The notes: generated from the letters alone by a model not told the origin. DNA of 64,000 bases from Meiothermus granaticius NBRC 107808 (GCF_003574355.1 NZ_QWLB01000001.1:62001-126000); one strand, 5' to 3'. Numbered from the stretch's first letter, positions 47,688 to 58,135 are shown. Numbers and translations are program-made.

Positions 47688-48846
47688 AGAGAGGCCCTTA
47701 GAGAAGCGTCCCCACGGTTCAGGCACAAAGCCGGTGAAACGGGGCAACCGGTGGTACATGCAAGTGACCCTAGGCCGTCGCCCGGATGGGAAGCTAGACC
47801 GCCGGTGGGCGAGTGGGGCCACCCCGGAAGAGGCCCAACAGAAAGCCCGTGAACTCCTTGTGGCTGCTGCTCAAGGGATGCTTCCAACCCATGAGCGCTT
47901 GACGGTAGGCGATTGGTTACAGACCTGGCTACAGGCCAAAGCAACCAAGGCTGCTCCTACCTACACACTCAAGCTCGAGGCCCATGTCAAGCACATTAGG
48001 CAGGGCCTGGGGGGTGTGGAGCTTCGCAAGCTCAGGCCCGCGCATGTACACACCCTGGCTCAAATGCTCGAGGCTAAGAGTCTTGCCCCCAGTTACCGCC
48101 GGGAGGTGCTGAGCACCCTCGAGGCCGCGCTTGAACGCGCTGTGGCTATGGAGCTAATCCCTCGCAACGTAGCCCGCCCGGTCAAGCTGGAATCGGCTCC
48201 CCAGGTACGCAAGGTCAAAGCCTGGGATGCCCAGGTGGTGAGCCGCTTCCTGGAGGTATCCAAGCCCTACCGGCTTTACCCCCTCTTTTACCTGGGCTTT
48301 GCCACCGGATTGCGTCGGGAAGAGCTCTTAGGTTTGCGCTGGCAGGATGTGGACTTGCCTAACCGTACCCTACGAGTCGAGCAAACCCTAACCCCGGTTA
48401 GAGGAAGGGTGCATCTTGGCCCCCCAAAGAGCCGGGCTAGCCGCCGGGTGGTGAGCTTTAGCCTGGATGTGGTGGGGGTACTCGAGGACTGGAAGGCTCG
48501 CCAAAGGGAAGAGGCCCGTATTCTGGGCGATGGCTGGCAGGATACCGGTTTGGTGTTTACCTCGAGCACAGGACAGCCTCTACACCCCCGCAATGTAAAC
48601 CGAGACATGGCCGCCATTATCAATCGCCATGAGCTACCCCCTCTGTCTCCCCACGGCATGAGGCACACACACGCGACTTTGCTAGCCCAGAAAACCAAGC
48701 AGATTGAGCTTGTGTCCCGTAGGCTGGGTCATGCTCGCCCTAGCATCACCCTTGACCTTTACCGCCATGTGGCCGCCTGGGAGCTGGAAGAGGTAGCCCT
48801 CCCCCTGAGCGAGTTACTGAGCCCTTCCCCCCGCGCCCTGAACTGA
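47677..48846 (+). CDS. Tyrosine integrase of the tRNA-Val element
   Basis: From the GTG at 47677 (AAAGGAG eight bases upstream) the protein has 389 residues. It has an N-terminal arm-binding part (GNRWYMQVTLGRRPDGKLDR), a core-binding SAM-like domain (LTVGDWLQTWLQAKATKAAP), and a catalytic part with ATGLRREELLGLRWQDVDL, KSRASRRVVSF, HGMRHTHATLL, GHARPSITLDLYRHV and the nucleophile tyrosine at about 362. It is similar in layout to the prophage integrase but clearly a different lineage with another tRNA target. It ends 75 bases from the att site. Confidence 0.94.
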   Translation: MASRERPLEKRPHGSGTKPVKRGNRWYMQVTLGRRPDGKLDRRWASGATPEEAQQKARELLVAAAQGMLPTHERLTVGDWLQTWLQAKATKAAPTYTLKLEAHVKHIRQGLGGVELRKLRPAHVHTLAQMLEAKSLAPSYRREVLSTLEAALERAVAMELIPRNVARPVKLESAPQVRKVKAWDAQVVSRFLEVSKPYRLYPLFYLGFATGLRREELLGLRWQDVDLPNRTLRVEQTLTPVRGRVHLGPPKSRASRRVVSFSLDVVGVLEDWKARQREEARILGDGWQDTGLVFTSSTGQPLHPRNVNRDMAAIINRHELPPLSPHGMRHTHATLLAQKTKQIELVSRRLGHARPSITLDLYRHVAAWELEEVALPLSELLSPSPRALN

Positions 48847-48849
48847 CGT

Positions 48850-48870
48850 ATTGCACACAGATTGCACACA
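48850..48870. repeat. Right integrase arm sites
   Basis: ATTGCACACA twice (48850-48859 and 48861-48870), the same pair as at 41604-41624. Located between the integrase stop and the right att site. Confidence 0.78.
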
Positions 48871-48907
48871 AAACCCCCTTTATGCAAGCCTTGCATAAAG
48901 GGGGTTT
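48871..48907. terminator. Strong bidirectional terminator between integrase and tRNA-Val
   Basis: A perfect 17-base inverted repeat (48871-48887 and 48891-48907) with a three-base loop (GCC) ends in A-rich and T-rich flanks on the two strands. It should stop integrase transcription and the tRNA transcript coming the other way. Confidence 0.85.
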
Positions 48908-48920
48908 CTCGTCCTACGCG

Positions 48921-48997
48921 TGGTGGGCGCGATTGGACTCGAACCAACGACCCCTACCGTGTCAAGGTAGTGCTCTAGCCAACTGAGCTACGCGCCC
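48921..48997 (-). tRNA. tRNA-Val (GAC anticodon)
   Basis: The minus strand gives a full cloverleaf: acceptor GGGCGCG/CGCGCCC, D arm GCTCAGTTGGCTAGAGC, anticodon stem CTACC/GGTAG around TTGACAC with GAC as anticodon, T arm GGTTCGAGTCC, discriminator A and encoded CCA. The last 45 bases come from the integrated element (identical to 41428-41472), so integration rebuilt an intact gene. Confidence 0.96.
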
Positions 48998-49044
48998 ATA
49001 GGGACTCTTTGCACTGAAGGCAAAGGTACTGGGAAGTCTGGTTT

Positions 49045-49119
<75 letters not shown>

Positions 49120-49223
49120 CCGCACACCCTCTGGACGGGGTGACAGCAAAAGCTAGGCTAGCACACGCCCTCTACTGTGTCAAACAGCACCGAGCGGAAC
49201 GGGTTTTCTTGTAGCATTGGCCT

Positions 49224-50654
49224 ATGCGTGAGGTCTACATCAAAACCCCCGGCGGCTACCGCTGGCCGTTTTCCAAGGGGTTGCTGGTGGAATCCATGAT
49301 GATGGCGGGCCTCAAGATGGAGCCTGCGGTATCGGTTGCCCACACCATCGAGGAACAGCTCAAGAGCCGCAAGCGTCCGGAAATCTCCGCGGCGGCCCTG
49401 AAAAAGCTGCTGGTTTCCGAGGTCGAGCGGAGCTTTGGCCCCGAGGTGGCCGTGCGGCTAAAGGGGCAGACCCAGGCTTTCGAGGACATCGTGGTTAAGG
49501 AAGGATTGCGTCGCCGCCCCTTTTCCAAAGGGGTTCTGGCCCGCAGCCTCGAGGACGCCGGGTTTTCTATGCGCGAGGCCCAGGCTCTGGCCCGGGCGGT
49601 AGAAAACCGCTTGCGCCGCGATGGGGTGAAAAGCATCGAATCACCGGAGCTCGAGTGCCGAATTGCTCAAGAGGTCGAGGAGCTTTTTGGCCCGGCAGCC
49701 CGGGCCCGCTACGCGGGACGGCAGGCCCTGGTTGGGGAGATTTTCGTCGAGGAGGCCGAAGGGGAGCCCCGGGTGCCCTTTTCCAAGGGGGTCTTGGCCC
49801 AGTCGGTGATGGCGGTGGGGCTCTCTCCGGACGCGGCTTATCGCATGGCCCGGGATGTGGAGCGGCGCCTGCGGGAGTCGGGGGCGGCGGTGGTGACCCG
49901 CGATTACCTGCGTAAGTTGGTGGCCGAGGAGCTGGCGGAAGAGGCCGGTGAGGAGGTGGCCCGTCGTTATCACCTGCTCCGGGCCATTCGCCGTACGGTC
50001 AAGCCGATTCACCTGCTGATCGGGGGGATGGCTGGGGTGGGGAAGAGTGTGCTGGCTTCGGCCCTGGCCTACCGTCTGGGCATCACCCGGATGATCTCGA
50101 CCGATGCGGTGCGGGAAATCCTGCGGGCCACCATTCCCCAGGGTCTCCTGCCCACCCTCTACACCAGCAGCTTTGATTCCTGGCAGGCCCTGGCTACCCC
50201 GCAGACCACCGAGCCCAGCCCTGAACTGGTGATGCAGGGGTTTCGCGACCAGGTCTCGAGGGTGGCTGTGGGGTTGCGGGCGGTGCAGGAGCGGGCTGCC
50301 CAAGAACGCACCTCGCTGGTGGTGGAGGGGGTGCATGTGGTTCCGGGGTATATGTCGCACCAACACCAGAGTGAGGTGATCCAAATCCCGATGATGCTGG
50401 TGCTGGAGGATGAAGAAATCCACCGCAACCGCTTTTTCCTACGCGACCGCGAGACCGGCGGCAGCCGGGCCCAGGGCAGCTACCTGCGCAGCTTCGAGCA
50501 GATTCGCTTGATCCAAAGCCACCTGGCGGAACTGGCTAAGGGCGCGGGGATTCCCATCATTCCAGCCGCCAACCTGGACAGTGCGATCGAGAAGGGCCTC
50601 GAGGTGATTGTGGAGCGCTTGCAGGAAGTCTACCTCGAGGTGGTGCAGGGCTAG
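49224..50654 (+). CDS. 2-phosphoglycerate-kinase-like protein with three ATP-cones
   Basis: The 476-residue protein has three ATP-cone repeats marked by WPFSKG at about residue 12, RPFSKG near 96 and VPFSKG near 186, each followed by a helix bundle. A P-loop kinase domain follows, with LIGGMAGVGKSVLASALAYR near 265, ISTDAVREILRATIP and LVVEGVHVVPGYM. Proteins of this layout are annotated as 2-phosphoglycerate kinases, enzymes of cyclic 2,3-diphosphoglycerate synthesis in thermophiles. ATP-cones usually sense ATP or dATP, so three of them suggest strong allosteric control. TAGCAT lies six bases before the ATG (leaderless). Confidence 0.85.
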   Translation: MREVYIKTPGGYRWPFSKGLLVESMMMAGLKMEPAVSVAHTIEEQLKSRKRPEISAAALKKLLVSEVERSFGPEVAVRLKGQTQAFEDIVVKEGLRRRPFSKGVLARSLEDAGFSMREAQALARAVENRLRRDGVKSIESPELECRIAQEVEELFGPAARARYAGRQALVGEIFVEEAEGEPRVPFSKGVLAQSVMAVGLSPDAAYRMARDVERRLRESGAAVVTRDYLRKLVAEELAEEAGEEVARRYHLLRAIRRTVKPIHLLIGGMAGVGKSVLASALAYRLGITRMISTDAVREILRATIPQGLLPTLYTSSFDSWQALATPQTTEPSPELVMQGFRDQVSRVAVGLRAVQERAAQERTSLVVEGVHVVPGYMSHQHQSEVIQIPMMLVLEDEEIHRNRFFLRDRETGGSRAQGSYLRSFEQIRLIQSHLAELAKGAGIPIIPAANLDSAIEKGLEVIVERLQEVYLEVVQG

Positions 50655-50694
50655 AGCGTTCTTCACATCCAGAAGAGCGCGATAGGGTTCGCGG

Positions 50695-52059
50695 CTACCC
50701 CTCTTCGCTCTCGGCCAAAAGCGGCAGGAACACCGTGAAGCGGGTCTCACCGGGGCGGCTCGCCACCCGGATCTGCCCTCCGTGGGCTTCGGCGATCTGT
50801 TTGGCGATGGCCAGGCCCAGTCCGGTGCCCCCCTCCGGTCCCCGGGCGAAGCGGGTGAAGAGCCGGGGCATCACCTCGGGTGCGATACCGGGGCCGGAGT
50901 CCACCACCGCGAAGGCGGCCCAGGGCTGTTTGAGGCTGCGCATTTCTGGGGTTGAGGTGACCCGGGCTTCATCCTGGGTTTCATAGGGGTCGCGGGGGTA
51001 ATCGGTGGGCTCTTTTTCCTGCCAGACCCGCACCCGTACCTTTTCGGCGGACCCAGCAGCCCGCACTGCGTTGGAGACGAGGTTTCGGGCCAGCTGCAAA
51101 AGCCGGTCGGGATCGCCCAAGACCTCGGGGAAGGCCTCTGGCATCTTGAGGCTCACCCCGGGGTACTCGCCTACCGCCTGGCGCAGGATATCGCCCAGGT
51201 TGACGATATGCGCATTGACGGTACGCTCGGCCTCGCCCCGGGCCAAGGCCAGCAAATCCTGCACCATGCGGACGGTATGGGCTGCGATCTTACGGCTGCG
51301 CTCGAGCATCTCTGAATCGTTGGGGTTGCGGGCCAGACGCTCGAGGTAGCCGTTGAGGGAGGTGAGGGGGGTGCGCAGCTCGTGCGAGACCTCGGCCAGG
51401 AAAGCCCGCTCGCGGTCTCGAGCCTCGCTGAGTTCCCGCAGCAGCTCATTGACCCGCTCTACCATGACCCCGATATCGTCCTTGGGGCCGGTGTAGACGA
51501 TAGGGGAGAGGTTGAAAGGGCCTCTGCGGTCCACTTCCTGAGCCGCCCGGTGCAGTGGGACCAGGGCTACCCGGGCTGCAAACACGATGAACAAGGCCCC
51601 CACAGGCAGCAGAAAGGCCATCCCTACCAGCAGGCTGTTGCGTATCCCGCCGCTGATGACCTCGATGTAGCGGGTGTCCTGACTGACCGCGATGATGGCC
51701 CCTGGAATGCGCTGGTACACCGCAATGAAATCGTTGGCGTAGAAGGGTTTGGGGGTTTCGCTGGCATCGCGGATGTAGTTGCGGGGGATGCGCTGGCCAA
51801 AGTCGGTATCGCTGGGGTAGATGAGCTGTCCCCCTTGGCTGTAGAGCGTGACGTTGACCAGCCGGGTGCGGGTGTTCACCTCCCCGGCTTTCCCGGAGGC
51901 ATACAGCTGGGCCAGCTCCGTCACATACCCAGTCAGGCTGCGCTCAACCTGGCCGTAAAGGCCGAAGCTGATGGAGTAGAAGGTCACGGCTAGGGTCAGC
52001 AGCAGGATCAGCACCCACAGCAGCACGTAGGCCAGGATCAAGCGGGTGCGAAAGGACAT
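50695..52059 (-). CDS. Sensor histidine kinase
   Basis: The 454-residue membrane kinase has two membrane segments (LAYVLLWVLILLLTLAVTF near 8-30 and MAFLLPVGALFIVFAARV near 160), an extracytoplasmic sensing region between them, a HAMP linker and a HisKA H-box EVSHELRTPLTSL near 222. The ATPase shows LVSNAVRAAG (N box), VVDSGPGIAPE (G1), RFARGPEGGTGLGLAIAKQI (F and G2). The TTG further upstream was not used. It is the last gene of the leftward regulator/kinase set and should phosphorylate the adjacent response regulator. The signal is unknown; a secreted protein is encoded with it. Confidence 0.94.
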   Translation of the reverse strand: MSFRTRLILAYVLLWVLILLLTLAVTFYSISFGLYGQVERSLTGYVTELAQLYASGKAGEVNTRTRLVNVTLYSQGGQLIYPSDTDFGQRIPRNYIRDASETPKPFYANDFIAVYQRIPGAIIAVSQDTRYIEVISGGIRNSLLVGMAFLLPVGALFIVFAARVALVPLHRAAQEVDRRGPFNLSPIVYTGPKDDIGVMVERVNELLRELSEARDRERAFLAEVSHELRTPLTSLNGYLERLARNPNDSEMLERSRKIAAHTVRMVQDLLALARGEAERTVNAHIVNLGDILRQAVGEYPGVSLKMPEAFPEVLGDPDRLLQLARNLVSNAVRAAGSAEKVRVRVWQEKEPTDYPRDPYETQDEARVTSTPEMRSLKQPWAAFAVVDSGPGIAPEVMPRLFTRFARGPEGGTGLGLAIAKQIAEAHGGQIRVASRPGETRFTVFLPLLAESEEG

Positions 52060-52108
52060 GGGGCTATCCAAGGCTTGGGGCGTTGGAACCTATCCCCTGG
52101 GCCTTTGA

Positions 52109-52783
52109 TCACTCTGCTTCCCGTTGCCGCAGGGCATACCCCACCCCGCGCACCGTGCGCAGGTAGCCATAGGCCCCGGCTTCCCGCAGCTTGGAGCGCA
52201 GGTTAGCGATGTGTACGTCCACTACGTTGGAGTCTCGCTCGAGCTGTCGTCCCCAGAGGTGTTCTTCGATCTCGGTCCGGCTGAAAACCTTCCCAGCCCG
52301 GCTGACCAGCAGCGACAGCAGCTCAAACTCCTTGGGTGAAAGCCGCAGCTCCTGGCCTTCATAGAGCACCTGGCGTTTGGCCAGGTGAACCTCGAGGCTC
52401 CCCACCACAACCTGCTCGCCCCCCTCGCGGTGGCGCAACTGCACCTGGATGCGGGCCAGAAGTTCCGCCGGGTGGAAGGGTTTGACGATGTAGTCATCGG
52501 CCCCATCGGACAGCAAGCTGACCTTGCGCTCTACTGCGTCGGCAGCGGTCAGGACGATGATGGGCACCTCGTAGCCAGAGCGGATTCGCCGGGCCACCTC
52601 ACCGCCGTCGAGATCAGGCAGGCCCAAATCCAGGATTACCAAGTCAGGGACGGTTTCGCGCAGCCGGACCAGCCCGGACATTCCCCCAGACGCCCAGTCC
52701 ACCAGGTACCCCGCCTCACCCAGCTCGAGCTGCAGCAGGTGCGCGATTTCCGGATCGTCCTCGATCAGCAAGATGCGTTTCAT
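52109..52783 (-). CDS. OmpR-family response regulator
   Basis: The 224-residue protein has a receiver domain (LLIEDDPEIAHLL, phosphoacceptor aspartate in LVILDLGLPDLDGG near 51, YIVKPFHPAELLAR with the conserved lysine) and an OmpR/PhoB winged helix (LRLSPKEFELLSLLVSRAGK, VDVHIANLRSKL, RTVRGVGYAL). It overlaps by four bases the gene of a secreted protein upstream and lies 50 bases before the kinase gene. Confidence 0.95.
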   Translation of the reverse strand: MKRILLIEDDPEIAHLLQLELGEAGYLVDWASGGMSGLVRLRETVPDLVILDLGLPDLDGGEVARRIRSGYEVPIIVLTAADAVERKVSLLSDGADDYIVKPFHPAELLARIQVQLRHREGGEQVVVGSLEVHLAKRQVLYEGQELRLSPKEFELLSLLVSRAGKVFSRTEIEEHLWGRQLERDSNVVDVHIANLRSKLREAGAYGYLRTVRGVGYALRQREAE

Positions 52784-53139
52784 CGAACCTCCGGTAAGAC
52801 CCGCCCATTGGGCAGGTTCAGGCGATAGGTGCGGGTCAGAAGCTCATTCAAGCTCACGCGCTCTCCTTCGATTTGCAGCGACACGTCGCCGCGCAGGGTC
52901 GTCGTTCCATTGTACGGTGGGCGATAGCCGTCCCCCACTTTGAACAGTACCCGCACCTCCCGCCCTACCGGGGCCGGCACTTTGCTCTGCAAAATCATGT
53001 CCCGGTCGTTGACCTGCCAAACCACATAAACCGTGAGCAAATCCGCCGAAACAATCCGAATCTCGCTGCCCGAGGGAATCCAGGGGAGGTTGGGAAGGGG
53101 CGTCAAGGCTAAAGCCAGTGCGAGAAACAAGCCACGCAT
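52780..53139 (-). CDS. Secreted protein cotranscribed with the two-component system
   Basis: The 119-residue protein starts with a signal peptide (MRGLFLALALALTPLPNLPW) and continues as a beta-rich domain (EIRIVSADLLTVYVVWQVND, then PVGREVRVLFKVGDGYRPPY). It has no cysteines, so it is a soluble periplasmic protein. It is the first gene of the operon, and its stop overlaps the ATG of the response regulator, suggesting it contributes to sensing. No family recognised. Confidence 0.7.
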   Translation of the reverse strand: MRGLFLALALALTPLPNLPWIPSGSEIRIVSADLLTVYVVWQVNDRDMILQSKVPAPVGREVRVLFKVGDGYRPPYNGTTTLRGDVSLQIEGERVSLNELLTRTYRLNLPNGRVLPEVR

Positions 53140-53295
53140 CGTTCATCACTATGCCCTAGACCGCGGATAGGGGTATGGGATCCGGATAAAGGGCACTTAA
53201 CCAGCATACCCCCTGTTGGGGTTGAGCGTTGGGCCAATTTGGGGTGGGGGGCCTCAGGTAGGCTGCGGGGGAATTTTGCAGTAGCGTATAGGGCA

Positions 53296-53553
53296 GTGGA
53301 CGATTCCGACCCGCAGACCCCACCCCCCCGCCTGATTGGCGAGGTGCCCTATGTGTTTTTGCTCTCGGCCCCCCGGGTGGTGGCCGAGGGGGTGCGCCAA
53401 AGCCTGCAGGCCCGCAACATCCCGGTGTATCTCGAGACCCCCTTCACCGTGCCCGAGGCCTACTTAGGTACTTACACCGGGACGGTAAGCCTATGGGTAC
53501 CCCAGGTTCTATACTCAGAGGCGGTTTGGATCGTGGAGCGAGACCGGGCATAA
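53296..53553 (+). CDS. Small DUF2007-like protein
   Basis: From GTG 53296 the protein has 85 residues (VDDSDPQTPPPRLIGEVPYV). It contains VAEGVRQSLQARNIPVYLET and VSLWVPQVLYSEAVWIVERD, similar in pattern to the small ferredoxin-like DUF2007/putative signal transducer family. TAGCGT lies eight bases before the GTG, fitting a leaderless mRNA. It precedes the sugar kinase gene by 28 bases and may be cotranscribed. Family match is tentative. Confidence 0.62.
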   Translation: MDDSDPQTPPPRLIGEVPYVFLLSAPRVVAEGVRQSLQARNIPVYLETPFTVPEAYLGTYTGTVSLWVPQVLYSEAVWIVERDRA

Positions 53554-53581
53554 GGCTCCAGACCTCAGGAGGAAACTCAGA

Positions 53582-54484
53582 ATGGGCGTTATTGGCATTG
53601 ACCTGGGAGGCACCAAGATCGCGGCGGGGGTCTTTTCAGGGGGAGAACTGCGCTCTCGCATTACCGTTCCCACCCCGGAAGCAGGGGGACAGGCGGTGAT
53701 CGAGGCCATGGCTAAAGCCGCGCAAACCGCGATGCAGGAGGCGGGGGAATCGGCCAAGGCCATCGGGCTGGGTACCCCCGGGCCGCTGGACTACACCCAG
53801 GGGGTCATCAAATTCGCCCCGAACATTGCGGGATTCACCAATTTCCCCATCCGGGATTTGCTCGAGAAGGCAACCGGGTTGAAGGTGTACCTCGAGAACG
53901 ACGCCAATGCGGCGGCCCTGGCCGAGCATGTGTTGGGGGCCGCCAAGGAGGCCAGCAGCTCACTCTTTGTCACGGTCTCGACCGGGGTGGGCGGAGGGTT
54001 TGTGTTGGACAACCGGGTGCTGCACGGGGCTCATGGACAAGGGGCGGAGGTCGGACACATCACCGTGTTGCCGGGGGGGCCCCTGTGTGGTTGCGGCTTG
54101 GATGGCTGCTTGGAGGCTTTGGCTACCGGGCCCGCCATGGAGCGGATGGCCCTCGCGGTCTACAAGACCGAGGTCACCACCCGCGAACTGTTCGCCCGCT
54201 TCGAGGCCAAAGACCCCCGTGCAGCCCGGATTGTTTTGCAGGCTGCACACTATGCCGGAATTGGCTTGGCCTCGCTGGTCAAGGCCTTCGATCCAGAGGT
54301 CATCGTGTTGGGGGGAGGGGTGGCCCTCAACGCCGGGCCGGCTTACCTCGAGGAGGTGCAGCGTTCCTACCAGCGCTACATGGAGGGCTGGATTGCCCCA
54401 CCCATCTATATGGCCAAACTCGGCTCAGAGGCGGGGCTTTTGGGCGCGGCCCTCACCGCCGGCCTCGAGGTGGGAGAGGTCTAA
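53582..54484 (+). CDS. ROK-family sugar kinase (glucokinase-like)
   Basis: The 300-residue kinase has GIDLGGTKIAAGVF at 4-17 (ATP phosphate loop), LENDANAAALAE with the catalytic aspartate near 104, STGVGGGFVLDNRVLHG, EVGHITVLPGG and the ROK zinc motif CGCGLDGCLEALATGPAM near 163. It phosphorylates glucose or a related hexose at C6 in the cytoplasm. AGGAGG is 10 bases upstream of the ATG. Substrate is inferred from family; N-acetylated hexoses are an alternative. Confidence 0.93.
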   Translation: MGVIGIDLGGTKIAAGVFSGGELRSRITVPTPEAGGQAVIEAMAKAAQTAMQEAGESAKAIGLGTPGPLDYTQGVIKFAPNIAGFTNFPIRDLLEKATGLKVYLENDANAAALAEHVLGAAKEASSSLFVTVSTGVGGGFVLDNRVLHGAHGQGAEVGHITVLPGGPLCGCGLDGCLEALATGPAMERMALAVYKTEVTTRELFARFEAKDPRAARIVLQAAHYAGIGLASLVKAFDPEVIVLGGGVALNAGPAYLEEVQRSYQRYMEGWIAPPIYMAKLGSEAGLLGAALTAGLEVGEV

Positions 54485-54528
54485 TCGGGTTACAGTCATC
54501 CCGGGCCGTTTTGATAGAATCTCGGTTT

Positions 54529-54792
54529 GTGATCACGATGTACTCGACTTCTTGGTGTGGCGACTGCCGCGCCGCCAAGCACGCCCTCGAGGCGCTGGGC
54601 ATCCCCTACCACGAGATAGACATAGACCGCCACCCCGAGGCCGAGCAGCGGGTGCTCGAGGTCAATGGGGGACGGCGCAGTGTCCCCACCCTGGTCTATG
54701 GTTCCCACGCCACCTCGATGAGCCGCTTTTCCGTGGCCAAGCTCAAAGGGTGGTTGAACGAGGTGGGCCTAGTGCAGCCGCAGTCTGGCTAG
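54529..54792 (+). CDS. Glutaredoxin/mycoredoxin-like protein
   Basis: From GTG 54529 the protein has 87 residues, ITMYSTSWCGDCRAAKHALE, with the active-site CGDC at about residues 10-13 and the cis-proline segment SVPTLVYG near 57. It is a small thioredoxin-fold thiol-disulfide protein, close to NrdH/mycoredoxin types used where glutathione is absent. TAGAAT lies eight bases before the GTG (leaderless). A bidirectional hairpin separates it from lon. Confidence 0.88.
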   Translation: MITMYSTSWCGDCRAAKHALEALGIPYHEIDIDRHPEAEQRVLEVNGGRRSVPTLVYGSHATSMSRFSVAKLKGWLNEVGLVQPQSG

Positions 54793-54807
54793 GCTGCTCC
54801 ACGCAAT

Positions 54808-54831
54808 AAGGGCGAGCCTAGGCTCGCCCTT
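54808..54831. terminator. Bidirectional hairpin between glutaredoxin-like gene and lon
   Basis: AAGGGCGAGCC (54808-54818) and GGCTCGCCCTT (54821-54831) form a perfect 11-base inverted repeat between two convergent genes. It should terminate or block read-through from both sides, although T-runs are short. Confidence 0.75.
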
Positions 54832-54852
54832 GTCCTTGAATCGCGTTGAGGC

Positions 54853-57228
<2,376 letters not shown>

Positions 57229-57349
57229 ATTCAGGTTTCCTCCAAATCCGCCTGTGCGTCGTCGTTCCATCGGCGGAGAAGGGAACGATCTACCGCGATT
57301 CTACAAGGTGGAGAGATGAAGAAAGGGTCAAAAACCACACTTAGAGTAC

Positions 57350-57368
57350 TTGAGTCAACCAGACTCAA
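57350..57368. promoter_or_regulatory. Inverted repeat upstream of lon
   Basis: TTGAGTC-aacca-GACTCAA is a perfect seven-base palindrome in the gap before lon. The placement suggests an operator for lon or the neighbouring small gene. It is not the CIRCE sequence. Nothing in the window identifies the regulator. Confidence 0.45.
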
Positions 57369-57424
57369 TACGCCTTAATGTTCCCCTTGGGGAAAGCCCA
57401 GGAATGGGGTGGGGCCGCCGCGGC

Positions 57425-57640
57425 TTACCTCGAGCCCAACCGCTCCGCGCGGGTGACGTTACCCAGGAGCAGCTCGATCCGCAGCCACTCTCCAGCCAGG
57501 GGAGGGGGGGCCAGAAAGGAGTCCTGGAAACGTAGGTGCCGCAGGCCTTGGGGGGTTTGCAGCACCAGGTCATAAAAAATTGCCCCATGGAGGCTAACCG
57601 CCCTGGCCTGGAGCACCTGGCCCTCGAGGGTCTCATACAT
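57425..57640 (-). CDS. Small protein divergent from phosphodiesterase gene
   Basis: The 71-residue protein begins MYETLEGQVLQARAVSLHGA and is beta-rich (IFYDLVLQTPQGLRHLRF, then GEWLRIELLLGNV), like a small OB- or SH3-type barrel. TACAAT (57652-57647) lies six bases before the ATG, so the mRNA is probably leaderless. Its -10 box overlaps that of the divergent gene at 57663. No family recognised. Confidence 0.65.
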   Translation of the reverse strand: MYETLEGQVLQARAVSLHGAIFYDLVLQTPQGLRHLRFQDSFLAPPPLAGEWLRIELLLGNVTRAERLGSR

Positions 57641-57646
57641 GCCGCG

Positions 57647-57656
57647 ATTGTACGCT
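57647..57656. promoter_or_regulatory. Overlapping -10 boxes of two leaderless genes
   Basis: The ten bases ATTGTACGCT contain TACAAT on the minus strand (six bases before ATG 57640) and TACGCT on the plus strand (six bases before ATG 57663). The whole space between the two start codons is 22 bases, so the two polymerases must exclude each other. Confidence 0.7.
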
Positions 57657-57662
57657 GGGGGG

Positions 57663-58133
57663 ATGAGGGCTCGCGTCGGGGTGCTCTCCGATACCCATGG
57701 ACTGCTGCGGCCGGAGGCGGTACAAGCCTTGAAGGGCGTGGACTGGATCGTTCACGCGGGGGACCTCGGGTCGGCAGAGGTGCTCGAGGCCCTGCGGGGA
57801 ATTGCCCCCACCGTTGCGGTGCGGGGCAACATAGACCGGGGGGAGTGGGCCCAAGGCCTGCCTTCAACCGAGATCCTCGAGGTAGGCCCCTACGCGCTCT
57901 ATGTCCTGCACGACCTCCGTGAACTGGTCCTGGACCCCGCCGCGGCGGGGTTTGCCGTGGTGATCAGCGGGCACTCCCACCGGCCTGCGATTCGCCAGGA
58001 GAAGGGCGTTCTATACCTGAACCCTGGCAGCGTGGGGCCGCGCCGCTTTGACCTTCCGGTGAGCATGGCGGAGATCCGTGTGGGGAAGGGGCGGCTCGAG
58101 CCCCGCCTGATCGAGCTGCCGCTAAGGCTATAA
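57663..58133 (+). CDS. YfcE/MJ0936-type phosphodiesterase
   Basis: The 156-residue metallophosphoesterase has VLSDTHGLLRPEA at 5-17 (first metal ligands), IVHAGDLGSAEVL, AVRGNIDRG, LHDLRELV and VVISGHSHRPAIRQ near 108, with the typical end YLNPGSVGPRR. It hydrolyses small phosphodiesters such as cyclic nucleotides or bis-p-nitrophenyl phosphate in vitro; the natural substrate is unknown. It is convergent with pyrC. Confidence 0.92.
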   Translation: MRARVGVLSDTHGLLRPEAVQALKGVDWIVHAGDLGSAEVLEALRGIAPTVAVRGNIDRGEWAQGLPSTEILEVGPYALYVLHDLRELVLDPAAAGFAVVISGHSHRPAIRQEKGVLYLNPGSVGPRRFDLPVSMAEIRVGKGRLEPRLIELPLRL

Positions 58134-58135
58134 GG

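Larger units (their letters stand above)
41428..48965. mobile_element. 7.5-kb integrative element in tRNA-Val
   Basis: The element is bounded by an exact 45-base repeat (41428-41472 and 48921-48965) that equals the 3' part of tRNA-Val, including its CCA. It carries an integrase next to the intact tRNA, a divergent regulator pair, two helix-turn-helix proteins, a PrimPol-helicase with internal iterons, and several unknown genes. No capsid, terminase, relaxase or mating genes are present, so it is a phage-satellite-like or plasmid-like integrative element. Base style (many CTCGAG) is like the host, pointing to long residence in related bacteria. Confidence 0.9.
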
